Both the position numbers and the translations under genes were made by a program. Of a stretch of DNA of 64,000 bases, positions 42,870-51,808 are shown in pieces. Source of the DNA: Winogradskyella sp. (GTDB lineage Bacteria > Bacteroidota > Bacteroidia > Flavobacteriales > Flavobacteriaceae); the NCBI GenBank assembly GCA_004211785.1, contig SHBX01000008.1, positions 24,100 through 88,099 on the forward strand, in the 5' to 3' direction. Under the pieces are notes generated by a model, which searched no databases, was not told where the DNA came from, and saw only the letters and a list, made by a program, of their open reading frames with translations. Numbering within the stretch: the stretch's first letter is position 1; each line of letters opens with the position of its first letter.

Positions 42870-45014
42870 GTTATTCAACTGATTATCTGTTCCTTTTTCA
42901 CTAATCGTCCAAAAATATCCTATAAAGAAAAACTGGTCTGCTGCAGGTGTTAATGCTCGTCTATTAAAGTTTCCGTTTGGATTTGGTGCGTTTGCATATT
43001 GGTAACCGTTAATGTTTTTGAAACCAAGTATATTGTTTACTGAGAAGTACAAAATCTTCTGTTGACTTATTAAATATGCCCAATTAAAACTTATATTATT
43101 AAAACTCTTAGTACGTGCTCCCAAAAACTGATTGGTGTTTGGGTCTGTATATGGTCGACCAGAAGCATGCGTATAATCCATACCTATTTGACTTTTTAAA
43201 CTCTCTGACCAATACTTACCTACAATTGAGAAATTGTGCTTGCTCGCAAAATTTGGTTGAGCTGCATTAGGGAAGTTACGATGATCGCGTTGTGTGTCTA
43301 AAAGCGAATAACTCATCCAATAATCTAAATTCTTAACACTTGTATTGTCTCTCCAAAAAATATCTAAACCTTGTGCATAACCATCTCCGTCTGAAGTGAA
43401 ATTACCGTTAGGTTCTTCAAACTGAGTGTCGAATTTTACTAGATTATCATAATCTTTTCGATATAATTCCGCTCTAAAAATGCGCCCATCATTTACATAC
43501 TGGTAATTGAATATGTAGTGATCTGTTCTTTGAGGCACCAAATCCTGATTAAACTTTAAAGCCCCTGCACTTGGGTTCTGGAAAAAGTTACCGTAGGCTA
43601 AGGATACTTGTGCATTATCAGATACTTTATAAGCTAATGCCGTACGAGGTGCTAGATTGAAGCTATCAAAAATTGAACTGTAATCTGCTCTTAAGCCTAC
43701 TTTTAAAGCCAAGTCTTTTGAAAATACTAAATCTGCTTCAGTAAAACCGGCAGTTATGTTGTTATTAAATCCGTATGAATCGCTAAAAGATGGATTAGAA
43801 AAATCTTCATTAAAATCAGTTAAGAACTGCTCAACACCAAAATTAAGTTTAAATCTGCTGCTAAAACGTTTCTTCAACTTAAGCTTAGCATGAAATGAAT
43901 TTTCGGTGTCATCAATATCATTTATCTCTACTCCTATTTTGTTTCTCGCATGCGTATAACTCAATCCGGTAACAATACTCCAGTTATTGTCTAATATACC
44001 TTTGTAAGATGTATTTGTGTAAAAGTTTTTGTTATTCAACTTAAACTCTAATCCATCGGTCTCATTGATATCTTCTTGTGTTAATTCAAAATTTGTAATA
44101 TCAAAAGCAGCATAGAATTTTAAAGTTCCATTATTGAATTTACGTCTAAAAACAGCTTCACCTTGAGCAGCTTCAAAAGGTTTCTCCCAATTATTTCTAT
44201 CTTCAAAAACTTGTAAGTATGGTGCTAAGTTTATATAAGTAGCGTTAACACTCAATGAAGATTTTTCCCATTTTTGAGTATTACCTAGCGCTGCGCCAAC
44301 CGTCATAATACCAATATCCGTCTTCTCTTGATCTGGTTCGTCTATGGTATTTAATAATAGTACACTAGATAATGCTTGCCCATATTCGGCAGAATAACCA
44401 CCAGTTGAAAATGTAATCCCATCAAATAAAAATGGCGAATAGCGACCACGAGTTGGCAAATTATTAGTCGTTGGTGTATACGGTGTAAACACGCGAATAC
44501 CGTCTATAAAAATCTGTGTTTCGTCCGCATTACCTCCACGTACAAAAAGTCGTCCATCTTCAGCATTATTTGATGTCCCTGGTAAGGTTTGTAGTGCGCC
44601 AACGAAATCGCCAAGTGCACTTGCAGTAGTGACCACATCTAAGGGTTTTAAAACTGAGACTTTACTGTTGTCATTAGCTTCAAAAGTGCCTGCAGATAAA
44701 ACAACGGTGTCTAAAGCATTAACATCTTCTCGAAGTTTAATTTCTAATTTACTTAAAAGTGAAACATCCAATGTTACTGTTTTGGTCTCGTAGGACATAA
44801 ATGAAACAACTAAAATTTGAGTTCCTTTTTTTTCAGTTTCAAAAGAAAATTTTCCATCTTCAATTGTTGTTGCTCCATCATATGTACCGTCGAGATATAC
44901 ATTAGCTCCTAAAATTGGATTACCTTTTGTGTCGATGACTTTACCTGAAATTGTTGTTTGGGCTTGGTTGATGAGGCCAAGAACTAAAAATAAAGTGATT
45001 ACTAAGTTCTTCAT
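42864..45014 (-). CDS. TonB-dependent outer membrane receptor with CarboxypepD_reg domain
   Basis: The 716-residue receptor has a signal peptide (LVITLFLVLGLINQAQ), a carboxypeptidase-regulatory-like domain at about residues 20-105 (TTISGKVIDTKGNPILGANVYLDG), a plug at about 110-220 (DAQTLPGTSNNAEDGRLFVRGGNADETQIFIDG-type sequence) and a long barrel. No SusD partner is adjacent, so it is more like a siderophore or vitamin receptor than a glycan SusC, but the substrate is unknown. It is transcribed alone. A REP-like motif lies directly upstream (45039-45063). Confidence 0.9.
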   Translation of the reverse strand: MKNLVITLFLVLGLINQAQTTISGKVIDTKGNPILGANVYLDGTYDGATTIEDGKFSFETEKKGTQILVVSFMSYETKTVTLDVSLLSKLEIKLREDVNALDTVVLSAGTFEANDNSKVSVLKPLDVVTTASALGDFVGALQTLPGTSNNAEDGRLFVRGGNADETQIFIDGIRVFTPYTPTTNNLPTRGRYSPFLFDGITFSTGGYSAEYGQALSSVLLLNTIDEPDQEKTDIGIMTVGAALGNTQKWEKSSLSVNATYINLAPYLQVFEDRNNWEKPFEAAQGEAVFRRKFNNGTLKFYAAFDITNFELTQEDINETDGLEFKLNNKNFYTNTSYKGILDNNWSIVTGLSYTHARNKIGVEINDIDDTENSFHAKLKLKKRFSSRFKLNFGVEQFLTDFNEDFSNPSFSDSYGFNNNITAGFTEADLVFSKDLALKVGLRADYSSIFDSFNLAPRTALAYKVSDNAQVSLAYGNFFQNPSAGALKFNQDLVPQRTDHYIFNYQYVNDGRIFRAELYRKDYDNLVKFDTQFEEPNGNFTSDGDGYAQGLDIFWRDNTSVKNLDYWMSYSLLDTQRDHRNFPNAAQPNFASKHNFSIVGKYWSESLKSQIGMDYTHASGRPYTDPNTNQFLGARTKSFNNISFNWAYLISQQKILYFSVNNILGFKNINGYQYANAPNPNGNFNRRALTPAADQFFFIGYFWTISEKGTDNQLNNL

Positions 45015-45038
45015 GATTGATGGTTTACTGTTCGTTTT

Positions 45039-45063
45039 GATACTGAAACAAGTTCAGCACATG
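45039..45063. repeat. REP-like imperfect palindrome upstream of the TonB receptor
   Basis: CTGAAACAAGTTCAG (45043-45057), preceded by GATA and followed by CACATG, matches from memory a short interspersed element common in flavobacterial genomes (GCTGAACTTGTTTCAG on the other strand). The arms CTGAA/TTCAG are perfect. Only one copy is seen in this window. Confidence 0.45.
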
Positions 45064-45224
45064 TTGATGAAGCAAACTTCCGCTCTTTTGAAGACTTTAG
45101 AAATTATAAATTACCGAACTGTAAATTTTTAATGATGAATTGCATTTCCATCCCTAATTGAGCATGTAAGTAAATGAATACGTATTTATTTCTAAATTTT
45201 ATCTTTATAAGTGTAACATAACTA

Positions 45225-45232
45225 TATCTTTG
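45225..45232 (+). promoter_or_regulatory. Putative -7 box for the ECF sigma operon
   Basis: TATCTTTG matches TAnnTTTG, and TTTA at 45204-45207 could serve as a weak -33 with a 17-nt spacer. It lies 39 bases before the TTG start of the sigma factor gene. Confidence 0.5.
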
Positions 45233-45270
45233 ACTACTTACAGAGTAACTAAATCAACCGTCAAAAACTA

Positions 45271-45765
45271 TTGAATAAAGAACTTGAACATAGCTTTGTA
45301 GAGCAGCTTCAAAAACATCAGAATATTGTGCATAAAGTATGTCGACTTTATACCAATAATCAGGACGCACACAACGATCTCTTTCAGGAGATAACCATAC
45401 AATTATGGCGTGCATATCCGAAGTTTAGAGGCGATAGTAAGTTCAGTACTTGGATGTATCGTGTTGGGTTAAATACGGCTATTACATTATACCGAAAATC
45501 TAAGCGACGCATACAAACAGATGATTTTGATGCCTACCAATTCAAGATTAAGGCTGAAGAATACGATAGTACAGAAGAAGAACAATTAAAGCTGTTGTAC
45601 AATGCAGTACATCAGTTAAATGATATAGAAAAAGCGCTAGTATTCTTATATCTAGAGGATAAAGATTATAGAGAAATTAGCAGCACCCTTGGTATAACCG
45701 AGGTTAATGCACGTGTAAAAATGAACCGTGTAAAAAAGAAATTAAAAGCAATATTAAATCCGTAA
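45271..45765 (+). CDS. ECF-type RNA polymerase sigma factor
   Basis: The 164-residue protein has sigma region 2 (HKVCRLYTNNQDAHNDLFQEITIQLWRAYPKF, DSKFSTWMYRVGLNTA) and region 4 (VHQLNDIEKALVFLYLEDKDYREISSTLGITEVNARVKMNRVKKKL). No ATG is available before residue 62, so a TTG start at 45271 is used. The next gene begins 4 bases after the stop and encodes a membrane protein likely to act as its anti-sigma partner. Regulation is thus probably envelope-linked. The target regulon cannot be read from this sequence. Confidence 0.92.
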   Translation: MNKELEHSFVEQLQKHQNIVHKVCRLYTNNQDAHNDLFQEITIQLWRAYPKFRGDSKFSTWMYRVGLNTAITLYRKSKRRIQTDDFDAYQFKIKAEEYDSTEEEQLKLLYNAVHQLNDIEKALVFLYLEDKDYREISSTLGITEVNARVKMNRVKKKLKAILNP

Positions 45766-45769
45766 AACT

Positions 45770-46384
45770 ATGGATGAATTAGAATTATTAAAAAAAGATT
45801 GGCAGCGTGATAGGGTTGAGTATCCTGAACTCACTTACGATGAGATTTACAAAATGTCTCATGCCAAATCATCGAGCATTGTAAAATGGATTTTTTACAT
45901 CAGTCTTATAGAGTTTGGAATTGGATTATTACTCATATTATTAAATCCAAAGATTGAAGGCCAAATAGAATTTCCAAAATGGATAGAGATATTATCCTAT
46001 GCGACATTTCCAGTTATTGCAGTCTTTGTGTATTTATTTTATAAAAATTATAAAAATATTACCACCACAGATAGTGTTAGAAAATTAATAAAAACCATTC
46101 TTAAAACTAGGCGTACTGTAAAAAACTATGTTCTCTTTAATTTGGTTATGGCTGGCATTTTTTCTTGCGTAGGTTTATATATCGGTTATGTAACTTCTGA
46201 AGGTGGTGCTGAGAAGTTTAATGCCAGTGCTCATTTTGCTGAGTACGCAACCCTAGGTATAGTAATCGTTTTAGTTACTGCTGCAATAATTGCGTTCTTC
46301 TATGGTATTTACTATTTGCTCTATGGCATTCTCTTAAAACGTTTAAATACAAATTATAAAGAACTTAAGAAACTCGAAGTCTAA
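45770..46384 (+). CDS. Membrane protein, candidate anti-sigma factor
   Basis: The 204-residue protein begins with a polar ~35-residue cytoplasmic segment (MDELELLKKDWQRDRVEYPELTYDEIYKM) and has four hydrophobic spans (IVKWIFYISLIEFGIGLLLILL, WIEILSYATFPVIAVFVYLFY, VLFNLVMAGIFSCVGLYIGYV, ATLGIVIVLVTAAIIAFF). It has no zinc-finger anti-sigma motif. The tight coupling to the sigma gene (4 bases) supports a partner role, as an inference. It is followed by another membrane protein gene 11 bases on, probably in the same operon. Confidence 0.75.
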   Translation: MDELELLKKDWQRDRVEYPELTYDEIYKMSHAKSSSIVKWIFYISLIEFGIGLLLILLNPKIEGQIEFPKWIEILSYATFPVIAVFVYLFYKNYKNITTTDSVRKLIKTILKTRRTVKNYVLFNLVMAGIFSCVGLYIGYVTSEGGAEKFNASAHFAEYATLGIVIVLVTAAIIAFFYGIYYLLYGILLKRLNTNYKELKKLEV

Positions 46385-46395
46385 ATTGAATTAAA

Positions 46396-47412
46396 ATGAC
46401 ATTACAAAGAAAATTATCAATTTTTGGTTTTGTTACGTTATCATTTTTATCACTATATTTAGTTAGTGCATCTTCATTTTTTGTCTCTGAACCTAGTCGG
46501 TTATCGAGAGCAATAACAATAGATATTTTATTAACTATCCCAATTATATATTTTCTATTAATTCGTAAAACATCCGTTCCAAAAATATCTGTAATACCGG
46601 TTACGATAATTGGTGTTGTTTTAGCTTCATTTATTCTTCCAAAAGAGCAACAAGGTCTTTTAGGACTTTTCAAAACATGGATTCTTCCAGTTGTTGAATT
46701 ATTTATCGTCTCGTTTATAATTTATAATGTTGTAAAGGCAGTAAAAAGCTTCAAGTCAAAACGTTTAGAACATTCAGATTTCTATACTATACTAAAACAA
46801 ACTTGCTATGATATATTGCCAAAAGGTGCAGTAATTCCATTTGTCACTGAGATATCTGTCTTCTATTATGGCTTTATCTATTGGAAAAAAAGAGCGTTAC
46901 AACCTAATGAATTTACTTACCATAAAGAAAGCGGAAGCCTTACGTTACTGATTACATTTCTGTTCTTAATTGCTATTGAAACGCTGGTATTTCATCTACT
47001 ATTAGCACGTTGGAATACAACAGTAGCTTGGGTATTAACTGGTTTAAGCATTTATACTGGTATACAAATTTTTGGTTTTGTGAAATCTATATTAAAACGC
47101 CCAATTGTACTAAGCGAAAAAACGTTATTCTTAAGATATGGCATAATGAAAGAAACAGAAATTAACCTCATAGATATTGATTCTATCGAAATATCATCAA
47201 AGGATATTGAAACAGGTGACGATTTACAAAAGCTATCACTGCTTGGTAGTCTAGAAAGCCACAATATGATTATTCATTTGAATAAAGCCAATACAATTAC
47301 AGGCTTATACGGGAGTAAAAAGAATTATACATCTTTAGCGCTTAGTATTGATGAAACTCAGTGTTTTAAATCTGAAATTGAAAACGCTAAAGCAAAATTT
47401 ACCAATCTCTAA
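46396..47412 (+). CDS. Multi-pass membrane protein of unknown function in the sigma operon
   Basis: The 338-residue protein has roughly six membrane helices (for example IFGFVTLSFLSLYLVSASSFFV, AITIDILLTIPIIYFLLI, VELFIVSFIIYNVV and LTLLITFLFLIAIETLVFHLLL). A C-terminal cytoplasmic domain of about 90 residues (IVLSEKTLFLRYGIMKETEINLIDIDSIEIS...) resembles bacterial PH-like domains. No enzyme motif is evident. It is third in the ECF sigma operon and could be part of the sensing system. Its end overlaps the convergent acyltransferase gene by 14 bases. Confidence 0.75.
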   Translation: MTLQRKLSIFGFVTLSFLSLYLVSASSFFVSEPSRLSRAITIDILLTIPIIYFLLIRKTSVPKISVIPVTIIGVVLASFILPKEQQGLLGLFKTWILPVVELFIVSFIIYNVVKAVKSFKSKRLEHSDFYTILKQTCYDILPKGAVIPFVTEISVFYYGFIYWKKRALQPNEFTYHKESGSLTLLITFLFLIAIETLVFHLLLARWNTTVAWVLTGLSIYTGIQIFGFVKSILKRPIVLSEKTLFLRYGIMKETEINLIDIDSIEISSKDIETGDDLQKLSLLGSLESHNMIIHLNKANTITGLYGSKKNYTSLALSIDETQCFKSEIENAKAKFTNL

Positions 47413-48196
47413 GTTTATTTAAACGCTCTCTTTCTTCAAGCTGTTCTTGAGGAATTACCTTTAAAAAAGAAGGATGTTGCTCAATAGCAAATTCAATTTT
47501 TTCTACAACATCTGCAATAGACTCGTTGTCATAATCTATTTCTAAAGGTTGTTTTACCTCAAAAGATTGATAGATATTTTTCTTTTTAATACGTAAACCT
47601 TTCTTGTCAAAAGACCGTCTAAAACCATCAATAACAATAGGCACAACTATAGGTTTGTATTGCTTAATGATATGTGCCGTTCCTTTTCTAATGGGCTTAA
47701 AAGGTGTAGTTGTTCCTTGCGGAAATGTCACAACCCAACCATCATCTAGCGCTTTTTTTATAGCGCTAATATCACTCATCTTTACTTGGCGGTTTATATC
47801 TTTTCCTTGCGAACGCCACGTACGCTCAATACTTATAGAACCAGTGTAGGCAAATATTTTAGGAATAAGCCCCGACTTCATGGTTTCTTTAGCCGCCACA
47901 TAATACATATTAAGTTTAGGGTTCCAGAGGTAGCCAACATTTTTAATATTATCTAATCGGCCACTAAGACTAGCATTAAACACATGAAACATGGCAATAA
48001 CATCAGCAAAATAAGTTTGGTGATTAGATATAAAGAGTACGTTAGTATCAGGTAAGTTTTTAATAATTTCAGAGCCTTCAATTTGTAAATCATTAAAACC
48101 TCTAAAGCGTCTATGAGTTAATAAACCCAAGATTCTGATTAGCCATTTTTTTACAAAAAGTATATGTCCAAAAGGATTGGTTTTGAATAAACCCAT
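47399..48196 (-). CDS. 1-acyl-sn-glycerol-3-phosphate acyltransferase-like protein
   Basis: The 265-residue protein is a PlsC-like lysophospholipid acyltransferase. The catalytic region reads FISNHQTYFADVIAMFH, giving five residues between H and D instead of the canonical HX4D; the FPQGTTTPFKPIRKGTAHI segment matches the second acceptor motif (FPEGTRS-like), and VVPIVIDGFRRSF the fourth. It should add an acyl chain to lysophosphatidate at the membrane. The extra residue in motif I is unusual, and may be an adaptation or a misplaced reading of the motif. It is single-transcribed. Confidence 0.85.
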   Translation of the reverse strand: MGLFKTNPFGHILFVKKWLIRILGLLTHRRFRGFNDLQIEGSEIIKNLPDTNVLFISNHQTYFADVIAMFHVFNASLSGRLDNIKNVGYLWNPKLNMYYVAAKETMKSGLIPKIFAYTGSISIERTWRSQGKDINRQVKMSDISAIKKALDDGWVVTFPQGTTTPFKPIRKGTAHIIKQYKPIVVPIVIDGFRRSFDKKGLRIKKKNIYQSFEVKQPLEIDYDNESIADVVEKIEFAIEQHPSFLKVIPQEQLEERERLNKLRDW

Positions 48197-48244
48197 AATA
48201 TCAAATCTGGTTAGTCGGATAGCAAATGTAAGAAAATCTGCTAC

Positions 48245-48886
48245 TTAGAGTATGTCTTTTAATAATACTTTAATTTCGCTAAGCATCATCGCTGTTGCTC
48301 CCCAAACAATATGTCCGTTAAGCTTAAACGCAGGTACCTCAACCTCAACATTGTAACTCGTTGGCACTTTAGTATTTATAATGTTCCGGTCGTCTAAAAA
48401 GTCATTAAGTCTAACTTCTAGAATCTCCTCGACTTCAGTTTCCTGTTTTACAAACTGTAATGTTTCTCTCGAAATACCTAAAAAAGGATGCACCATAAAA
48501 TTACTTGGCGGTATATAAAGTGGCGATAAGGTTTTAAGTACTTCTATTTGTTTTGTTGGTACGCCAATTTCTTCTTCTGTTTCACGAAGTGCAGTATCCA
48601 TTAAGTCCAAATCAGTGTCTTCAACTTTGCCGCCAGGAAAACCAATTTGTGCTGAATGTACACCTTTGTATGATTTTCGAAGTATAAACACCAAACGCGT
48701 AACGCTTTTCTCATCAGGATAAAAGAGTGCCATCACACCTGCATTTGACGCCGACTTTCTTTTTTCTTTATACTTTTCGGCCAAATCTAAGCGGTAAGGT
48801 GGTGATAGTTTTGCATGCGCTTCTTCCCCTAAAAGTGGAAGATGTTTTATATTTACAATTGATTCTAAAAACGTATTAAAGTTCAT
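48245..48886 (-). CDS. Nudix hydrolase (CoA pyrophosphatase-like)
   Basis: The 213-residue protein carries a complete Nudix box GX5EX7REUXEEXGU in IGFPGGKVEDTDLDLMDTALRETEEEIGV at about residues 80-108 (divided here by its landmarks G, E, RE, EE and G). The preceding LVFILRKSYKGVHSAQIGFPGG region matches CoA pyrophosphatases (YeaB/NUDT7-like), which cleave CoA. It probably trims CoA or related nucleotides. Its ATG lies 2 bases from the divergent ATG of the cyclophilin gene, so each promoter must lie within the other's coding start. Confidence 0.93.
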   Translation of the reverse strand: MNFNTFLESIVNIKHLPLLGEEAHAKLSPPYRLDLAEKYKEKRKSASNAGVMALFYPDEKSVTRLVFILRKSYKGVHSAQIGFPGGKVEDTDLDLMDTALRETEEEIGVPTKQIEVLKTLSPLYIPPSNFMVHPFLGISRETLQFVKQETEVEEILEVRLNDFLDDRNIINTKVPTSYNVEVEVPAFKLNGHIVWGATAMMLSEIKVLLKDIL

Positions 48887-48888
48887 TT

Positions 48889-49584
48889 ATGAGAATTCTA
48901 CTTTTTTGTTGTGTTTGTCTTTTATTGAGTTGTGAAGATAAACAAACTTCAAAACAAAATACAAAAGTCGCAAAGGATACAACCACTGAAAAAACCGAAG
49001 CGCCAAAGCAAAAAAAACAAGAGCGAGAACACCCCAGATTAACCGATGTCAATGCCATGCAATTCTTCTCGGATTATTCTGAAACTCATAAAGAAAATAA
49101 AGTTCGTATTGTCACTGATTATGGAAACATTGATATTTTACTCTACGAAAAAACAAAGTTTCATCGTGCTAATTTCATCTTTCTGGCAAAGCAAAACTAT
49201 TTCGATTTTACTCAGTTTTATCGTGTGGTACCAAATTTTATTATTCAAGGCGGCAGTAGTGATGGTATGAATATTGCCAAACGTCGTAAGAAAATTGGAC
49301 GATACTTATTACCTCCAGACACAAAAAAGGGTTACACCCACAAACGCGGTGCCATCTCTATGCCAAGTAGTGAGATTGAAAATCCATACAAACTGGCATC
49401 ACCATATCAATTCTTTATTGTAAACCGAAAAGGTGGTGCGCCATTCTTAGATGGTGACTATACCGTTTTTGGCGAAGTAATTGCCGGTATGGAGGTCGTA
49501 GATAAAATTAATGCCGTTAAAACTGATGATGGCGAATGGCCAATAAAAAGCGTGTATATTAAAACTGTTGAAATTATAGAATAA
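48889..49584 (+). CDS. Cyclophilin-type peptidyl-prolyl isomerase lipoprotein
   Basis: An SPII signal (MRILLFCCVCLLLSC) anchors a 231-residue protein to the outer membrane or periplasmic side. A low-complexity charged linker at about residues 16-48 leads into a cyclophilin domain: VRIVTDYGNIDILLYEKTKFHRANFIFLAK, FDFTQFYRVVPNFIIQGG, KRGAISMPS and GAPFLDGDYTVFGEVIAGMEVVDKI. It catalyses proline isomerisation of exported proteins. It is divergent from the Nudix gene with only 2 bases between starts. Confidence 0.93.
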   Translation: MRILLFCCVCLLLSCEDKQTSKQNTKVAKDTTTEKTEAPKQKKQEREHPRLTDVNAMQFFSDYSETHKENKVRIVTDYGNIDILLYEKTKFHRANFIFLAKQNYFDFTQFYRVVPNFIIQGGSSDGMNIAKRRKKIGRYLLPPDTKKGYTHKRGAISMPSSEIENPYKLASPYQFFIVNRKGGAPFLDGDYTVFGEVIAGMEVVDKINAVKTDDGEWPIKSVYIKTVEIIE

Positions 49585-49643
49585 TTAAGATTCTAAAATT
49601 TCAATTTTTATAACTTGTACGCACTAATTTTAACTTCAATATC

Positions 49644-51788
49644 ATGATTTCAAAATCTATAAAAACTGCAGCACTTTGCAGTATTATATTAGTAACTAGC
49701 TGTAAAGAAGAGACTAAATCAACCAACAAGCTCATGACAGACAATGTATTACTCCAAGAATGGACTGGACCTTATGATGGTATCCCAGCTTTTGACAAAA
49801 TGAACGTCGACGATTTAAAAGAAGCTGTAGAAAAAGGTATGGAACTTAATCTAGCTGAGATTGATGCTATTGCAAATAACACAGATGCTCCTACATTTGA
49901 GAATACTATTGTAGCAATGGAAAGTGCTGGTAAAGACTTAAACAATGTATTTACCTACTATGGTATTATGTCTAGTAATGTCTCTTCTCCAGAGTTTAGA
50001 TCTGTACAAGCTGAGTTAGCACCAAAGCTTTCAGAATTTAATTCTAAAATCACTCAGAACGAAAAACTTTTTCAACGTGTAAAAGTGGTTTACGATGCTT
50101 CACAGAAAGAACCATTAGAACCTCAAGCACAACGTGTCGTAGATTTAACCTATAAAGGTTTTGAAATGAATGGTGCCAACCTCGATGCTGAAAAGAAAAA
50201 ACGTTACGCGGCTATTAACAAGGAGCTATCAACATTATATACCAAATTTGGTAACAATGTACTTCATGACGAAGAAAACTATGTGACATATTTAACAAAA
50301 GAACAATTAGGTGGTTTATCTGAAGGTTTTATAAAGTCTGCTGCAAAAATTGCGACAGACAAAGGTCAAGATGGCAAATATGCTATTGTAAATACAAGGT
50401 CTTCAATGGATCCGTTTTTAAAATACTCAACAGAGCGAGCATTACGTCAGCAAGTTTGGGAGAACTACTATTCTCGAGGCGATAATGGTGACGAATATGA
50501 TAACAATAAAATAATAGCAGAAATTCTTAAACTACGTAAAGAGCGTGTGGGCTTAATGGGTTATGACAACTATGCACAATGGCGCTTGCAAGATCGTATG
50601 GCAAAAACTCCAGAGAACGCAATGGATTTAATGCTGAAGGTTTGGCCAGCATCTACTGCACGTGTTAAAGAAGAAGTTGCAGATATGCAAGCAGTTGCCA
50701 ATGAACTTGGAGATAACATTACTATTGCACCTTGGGATTACCGTTTTTATGCCGAAAAAGTGCGTAAAAAGAAATACGATTTAGACAGTGATGAGGTAAA
50801 GCAATATTTACAATTAGACAAGTTACGTGATGCTATGTTTTTTACTGCTGGCGAATTGTTTAATTATAAATTCACACCAGTTGAAGAAGGTACAGTACCT
50901 GTGTTCCATGAAGATGTAGAAGTTTGGGAAGTTACCGATAAAGACTCTGGTAAGCACATAGGTCTATGGTATTTAGACACGTATGCAAGAGAAGGCAAGC
51001 GTTCTGGTGCTTGGGCAACGACCTATAGAAGTTATACCTCATTTGAAGGCGAAACAAATGTTTTGGCCTCTAATAATAATAACTTTGTAAAGCCAGCACC
51101 TGGTGAAGCTGTTTTAATCTCTTGGGATGATGCAACTACGTTTTTCCATGAGTTTGGACATGCACTTCACTTCTACTCATCTAATGTAAAATATCCAACT
51201 TTAAATGGTGGCGTAAGAGATTATACAGAGTTTCAGTCGCAATTATTAGAGAGGTGGTTATCTACTGATAAGGTGATTAACCAATTTTTAGTGCATTACA
51301 AAACTGGAGAGCCAATTCCCTCAGCATTAGTAGAAAAAATTAAAAATGCGTCTACCTTTAACCAAGGCTTTGGAACTACAGAATATTTGGCATCTGCATT
51401 AATGGATATGAAACTGCATTTGGCAGACCCAACAGATATAGATATTGATACCTTTGAGCGTGAAACCTTAACAGAGCTTGGTATGCCAACAGAGCTACCT
51501 ATGCGACACAGAACACCACACTTTGGACATGTGTTTTCTGGTGAAGGTTATGCCACAGCTTATTACGGTTATATGTGGGCAGATGTACTGACTAGTGATG
51601 CTTCAGAAGCATTTAGAGAAGCACCAAATGGATTTTATGATAAAGACGTCGCTGACAAATTGGTAAAATATTTATTTGCACCTCGCAACGCTATGGACCC
51701 CGCAGATGCCTACCGAAAATTTAGAGGTCGTGATGCAAAAATTGAAGCCTTAATGAAAGACAGAGGCTTTCCTGTGACTTTAGAGTAA
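49644..51788 (+). CDS. M3-family metallopeptidase, Dcp/oligopeptidase A-like lipoprotein
   Basis: The 714-residue protein has an SPII signal (AALCSIILVTSC) and an M3 zinc peptidase body. The HEXXH zinc motif is FHEFGHALHFYSS at about residue 500, with the downstream glutamate in RDYTEFQSQLLERW. It begins KLMTDNVLLQEWTGPYDGIPAFDKM, and YYGYMWADVLTSDASEAF lies near the end, as in dipeptidyl carboxypeptidases (Dcp). It trims dipeptides from peptides in the periplasm. Length is normal for Dcp. The next gene starts 20 bases downstream on the same strand. Confidence 0.94.
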   Translation: MISKSIKTAALCSIILVTSCKEETKSTNKLMTDNVLLQEWTGPYDGIPAFDKMNVDDLKEAVEKGMELNLAEIDAIANNTDAPTFENTIVAMESAGKDLNNVFTYYGIMSSNVSSPEFRSVQAELAPKLSEFNSKITQNEKLFQRVKVVYDASQKEPLEPQAQRVVDLTYKGFEMNGANLDAEKKKRYAAINKELSTLYTKFGNNVLHDEENYVTYLTKEQLGGLSEGFIKSAAKIATDKGQDGKYAIVNTRSSMDPFLKYSTERALRQQVWENYYSRGDNGDEYDNNKIIAEILKLRKERVGLMGYDNYAQWRLQDRMAKTPENAMDLMLKVWPASTARVKEEVADMQAVANELGDNITIAPWDYRFYAEKVRKKKYDLDSDEVKQYLQLDKLRDAMFFTAGELFNYKFTPVEEGTVPVFHEDVEVWEVTDKDSGKHIGLWYLDTYAREGKRSGAWATTYRSYTSFEGETNVLASNNNNFVKPAPGEAVLISWDDATTFFHEFGHALHFYSSNVKYPTLNGGVRDYTEFQSQLLERWLSTDKVINQFLVHYKTGEPIPSALVEKIKNASTFNQGFGTTEYLASALMDMKLHLADPTDIDIDTFERETLTELGMPTELPMRHRTPHFGHVFSGEGYATAYYGYMWADVLTSDASEAFREAPNGFYDKDVADKLVKYLFAPRNAMDPADAYRKFRGRDAKIEALMKDRGFPVTLE

Positions 51789-51808
51789 AAACATAGTTAT
51801 ATTCAATT

